Positions 60,990-64,000 of a stretch of DNA of 64,000 bases are shown piece after piece. How positions within the stretch are numbered: the first letter of the stretch is position 1; each line of letters begins with the position of its first letter. The DNA is taken from positions 101,568,140 through 101,632,139 of the forward strand of contig CM066992.1 of the NCBI GenBank assembly GCA_033977485.1. The letters run 5' to 3'. The translations under genes and the position numbers were made by a program. The notes under the pieces were generated by a model, which was not told the origin of the DNA, made no database searches, and worked only from the letters and a program-made list of their open reading frames with translations. The DNA is from Hydrangea macrophylla (Eukaryota; Streptophyta; Magnoliopsida; Cornales; Hydrangeaceae).

Positions 60990-62170
60990 AGGAATAGGCT
61001 GATTTGTTTTTGGGGGAAGTGTCATTGATTAATGTTGTTTTGGCAATCTGTGATTAGATTTTGTTCTGGTAATCTGAAAGTGCAAACTTTTGTACTGAAT
61101 ATTTTTGGTAATCATTCTTTTGGTAATGTGTACAGTGAATGTGAATAGTTAATGTTGGTGGTGATTAGTGAATGTGAATAGTCATTGTTAGTAGACTTCT
61201 TTTGTATGAGTTTCCATGTGCATTTTGAATTATTCTCAATGATGATTATGATATAAAAAAGAGTTCAGTTTCTTCCAGTTAATTAAAGATATGAAATGTT
61301 GAAGGTATTGTTAAATAAGTCATGTGAAATTTAACTTAAGATATATCTTTCATTTTTTTAAAAAACTACTGATGAATAAACAATTGTTGCTATGTCTCAG
61401 TTTCAATTATATGGAATGTTGATTATATCATTCAGGCATCACAACTAATACTCGATTCACCTTCCTCACGAGCTCTGTATCATTATAGGTTCATTTTTAA
61501 TTCAAAACAATCGCACTAATCGTATTACTGAATTGTATGGAAGTTATGTGAAATTTCTCTTAGGATGTATGCTACATAATATCCAAACCAACTATTTACA
61601 CATACAAATACTGATGTGTTTGTTTGGTGAGTTGCACATAAGGATGAGGCTTAAGAATTAGTTACTGCTCTACATCTCATTCTGTATCCAATATCATAAG
61701 AGAAATTTTACTTAGGATACTGAATGTGAAAAAATATAGGTTCATTTTTTTTTTCAAACCAATCTCACTAATCATATGATATGGGCAAGAGTGTTAAGTG
61801 ATAAATCATACATATTGAATGAAAATTCAGTAAATTGACGATCAATTGAACAGCTAAAGCAAGATAAATGAACACATTTTATTCCATTGAAGTCTAAACA
61901 GTGAATGACAATTCCATTGAACACATACAAATACTGATGTGTTTGTTTGGTGAGTTGCACATAAGGATGAGGCTTAAGAATTAGTTACTGCTCTACATCT
62001 CATTCTGTATCCAATATCACAAGAGAAATTTTACTTAGGATACTGAACAGCTAAAGTAAGAGAAATGAACACATTTTATTCCATTGAAGTCTAAACAGTG
62101 AATGACAATTGTATGATCAACCAAGGTTTAATTTGTGTTATTATTTCAAACTTTTGTTTATAGAATTGAA
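60990..62170. other. Spacer between Ulp1-like gene and transposase, with diverged duplication
   Basis: A segment of about 120 bp at 61607-61724 ('atgtgtttgtttggtgagtt..') recurs at 61923-62045. A segment of about 65 bp at 61850-61913 ('cagctaaagcaag..gaatgacaatt') recurs at 62047-62110. Degenerate copies of AAATTTCACTTA occur throughout. No coding sequence. Confidence 0.7.
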
Positions 62171-62173
62171 ACT

Positions 62174-64000
62174 TCATAGTGGCTCTTTGCAAGTTTTTTT
62201 GTTATGATATCCAACAACACCACACCTACCACACTTTCTCTTTCTCACAACACCTCCTTCAAATCTGGATGGGATCCTATTTTTCTTTGGCCTTCCGGGT
62301 TGTCTTTTGGTTTGTGGTGGTAGGACAAGTGCATCTTCAGTACTTGGTGGTGGTGGAGGTTTTTCAACTGTGATTACGGGGTAGATAGGATGTTCATAGC
62401 TCTTTTGGTAACTCCACACGTGAAAGTAACTCTCCACGTGGTCTCTTACATCCTTGCCACTGCTAATTAGGATGGAAGCAATGTGTGAACACGGAAAACC
62501 TTTCAACTGCCATTGGTAACATGAGCACGTGCGTAATTCGAGGTTAACAAGAACCGATGGATGGGAGTAAACTTCATAAACTATTTTTGAGGATTGGCTG
62601 ACTAGCCACGATCTGCAATCTTTCACAGCCTTTTTCCATAAGTCTTGAAACTCGGGGCAGAAAGTGTTAGTCCATTTTGCGCTTTTATTTCTTCTTTGGG
62701 TCATTTGCTGCATTAGTTGTAACTTGATCTTGTCTACCATATCTGTGACTGGAAGGTGTCGAGCCTCCATAATTTGAGCATTGAATGACTCAGCTGCATT
62801 GGAGTACATTTCTCCGTATCGCTGCCCCTTGAAGTGAGCATTGGTCCACTTTTCGATCAGCAAATCAGAGATAAACCTTTGTACTCTTTCGCCACCCTCA
62901 GTTGTTAGTTTGGAGATGTGATGCAGAAATGTAGTATCCGTTGGAGCGTAAGCAACCTCTGAGAGTTGTTGTACCATCTTATCTCAGAATTCCTTCTTTA
63001 CTCCTCCGAGCTTCTCTTTCAAATTCATTGTCAAATGTCGTAAACAAAAAGCATGTTTACATTTTGGAAAAACGCTACCAATAGCATGTACCAAACCAGA
63101 GTGTCGATCTAATATGAATGTGAATATACGATCGAAGACGAGAATTTTGCATAATTGGTTGCAAAACCACATCCAATTGTCCTCGTTTTCGGAAGTAACA
63201 ACTGCATATGCAAGGGGGAACAACTCTGCAACAAATAAGACATACAACATGTCTTTAAAGATTTGTAAATTTAAGAATGTATGTCAAAATGAATGAATTT
63301 GACATCGGAATTAGGCTACAGAATCAGAAAACTGTCTATTTTGAGAAGTTAAGTCAAATTTAACTTAACTAATATATTTTTCATAGAGTAACATTCTGAA
63401 ATAGAAAACCTGACAAACATAACACAAGCAATCTGTGGTTATTTAAAGAGGATCACTTACGTTGATTGGCATATTTTCCAGTTGCACATAGCAAGTTCCC
63501 CTTGTACCTTGCTTTCAAGAATGTGCCGTCAAGAAATAACATTGGACGACAAAATTTAAAACCTTCTATGCATCCATCAAAATGCAACAAACAACCTTTT
63601 GAAGTGCTTACTGTCATGATCATAATCAAGCTGAATATGACTCCCAGGATTTGTCTTATTCGCTTCATCGACATACCATCACAATTGATCGAATGATAAT
63701 GTTTGATCGCCATAGATCTCTTGCTTTGCTTTTTCAACACTATATCATGCGGCGTTATAGGAAATTTCTAATCCATACTTTTTCTTCATATGCTTCTTCA
63801 CATTAATTGGTCGTGTCAGAGGATCATCACGTACATCATCGAGTATAAGACTCCCAACCAAGTTGGAAGTCACTCTTGGATTCTTGTCTGTACGAAGGAT
63901 AGTACCACAAGTATGATTGTTTTCTAATGTTTTAATGTAGAAGTATCCATTTGCAGTCTGTAACGTAGCATGAACTCTCCACAAGCATCCCTTTGATTCC
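62174..64000 (-). pseudogene. MuDR-type MULE transposase, broken, N-terminus outside window
   Basis: Read right to left: the N-terminal DNA-binding part has CLWRVHATL...NNHTC and DPLTRPINVKKHMKKKYG. The catalytic region has RPMLFLDGTFLKARYKG (first Asp), FILDRHSGLVHAI (second Asp) and MYSNAAESFNAQI (Glu). Then come a SWIM zinc finger, CSCYQWQLKGFPCSH, a proline-rich linker, and a CCHC knuckle, CGRCGVVGYHNKKTC, before the stop at 62174. One intron splits GKYANQ from LFPLAYAVV (about 63461-63234). Defects are TGA stops after SYNAA (about 63743), before WYVDEANKT and after GVKKEF (about 62984), plus a one-base frameshift near 63590 before DGCIEGF. It would catalyse excision and integration of the element if intact; this copy cannot. 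The start lies beyond 64000. Confidence 0.92.

Larger units (their letters stand above)
55168..64000. mobile_element. Large Mutator-like element carrying an Ulp1-like gene (right end outside window)
   Basis: It contains an Ulp1-type protease pseudogene on the plus strand and a MuDR-type transposase pseudogene on the minus strand, tail to tail. The left edge is placed near GGGAAAATTGGGGAAAGAGT at about 55168, because unrelated AT debris stops there and the 5' leader of the Ulp1 gene begins soon after. The inverted terminal repeat cannot be verified, since the right end lies beyond 64000. The combination matches the Ulp1-carrying MULEs known from Arabidopsis (Kaonashi/KIU) and melon. Confidence 0.7.

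Overview
The window is plant nuclear DNA, most likely from a woody eudicot. It is AT-rich, its genes are split by GT..AG introns, and it is crowded with plant transposon types: CACTA, MULE, hAT, PIF/Harbinger, Stowaway, a tRNA-derived SINE and Ty3/gypsy LTR elements. No bacterial feature, CRISPR array, rRNA or functional tRNA gene was seen. The species cannot be named from the sequence. The only gene that reads intact is a COBRA-like (COBL) GPI-anchored cell-wall protein gene on the + strand at 45.5-51.7 kb, with five exons and several MITEs in its introns.

Layout. 0-14 kb: a Harbinger-type MITE, then a degenerate LTR element split by a 9.9-kb CACTA transposon (2459-12397). The CACTA has 15-bp terminal repeats, a 3-bp ATA target duplication and GTAACGG-type subterminal repeats. 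It carries a captured, stop-containing fragment of a plant beta-galactosidase gene. 14-20.5 kb: gypsy remnants, with a decayed minus-strand gag, a primer-binding site and a 2.1-kb LTR. 20.5-31.5 kb: AT-rich sequence packed with small DNA transposons, including a three-level nest at 25.8-27.6 kb. 31.6-38.1 kb: a large element with long inverted ends, full of AAGTGAAATTTCACTT palindromes and split by a 4.07-kb solo gypsy LTR. 38-44 kb: a SINE inside a Stowaway MITE, then two copies of a 363-bp repeat flanking a gypsy gag/LTR fragment. 44-55 kb: the COBL gene and its flanks. 55-64 kb: most of a large Mutator-like element carrying an Ulp1-type cysteine-protease gene (+ strand) and a MuDR-type transposase (- strand) tail to tail. 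Both are broken by in-frame stops, and the Ulp1-like gene also by a 183-bp MITE in a coding exon.

How parts relate. The closest thing to an unusual system is the Ulp1-carrying MULE. Related Ulp1-like genes are known inside plant MULEs (Kaonashi/KIU in Arabidopsis and similar elements in melon), so the class is described, although this copy may not be. Its introns and spacer contain variants of the same GTGAAATTTCAC palindrome that fills the 31.6-38.1 kb element, which suggests that element is a non-autonomous relative. All boundaries come from reading terminal repeats and target duplications by eye. No database search was possible.
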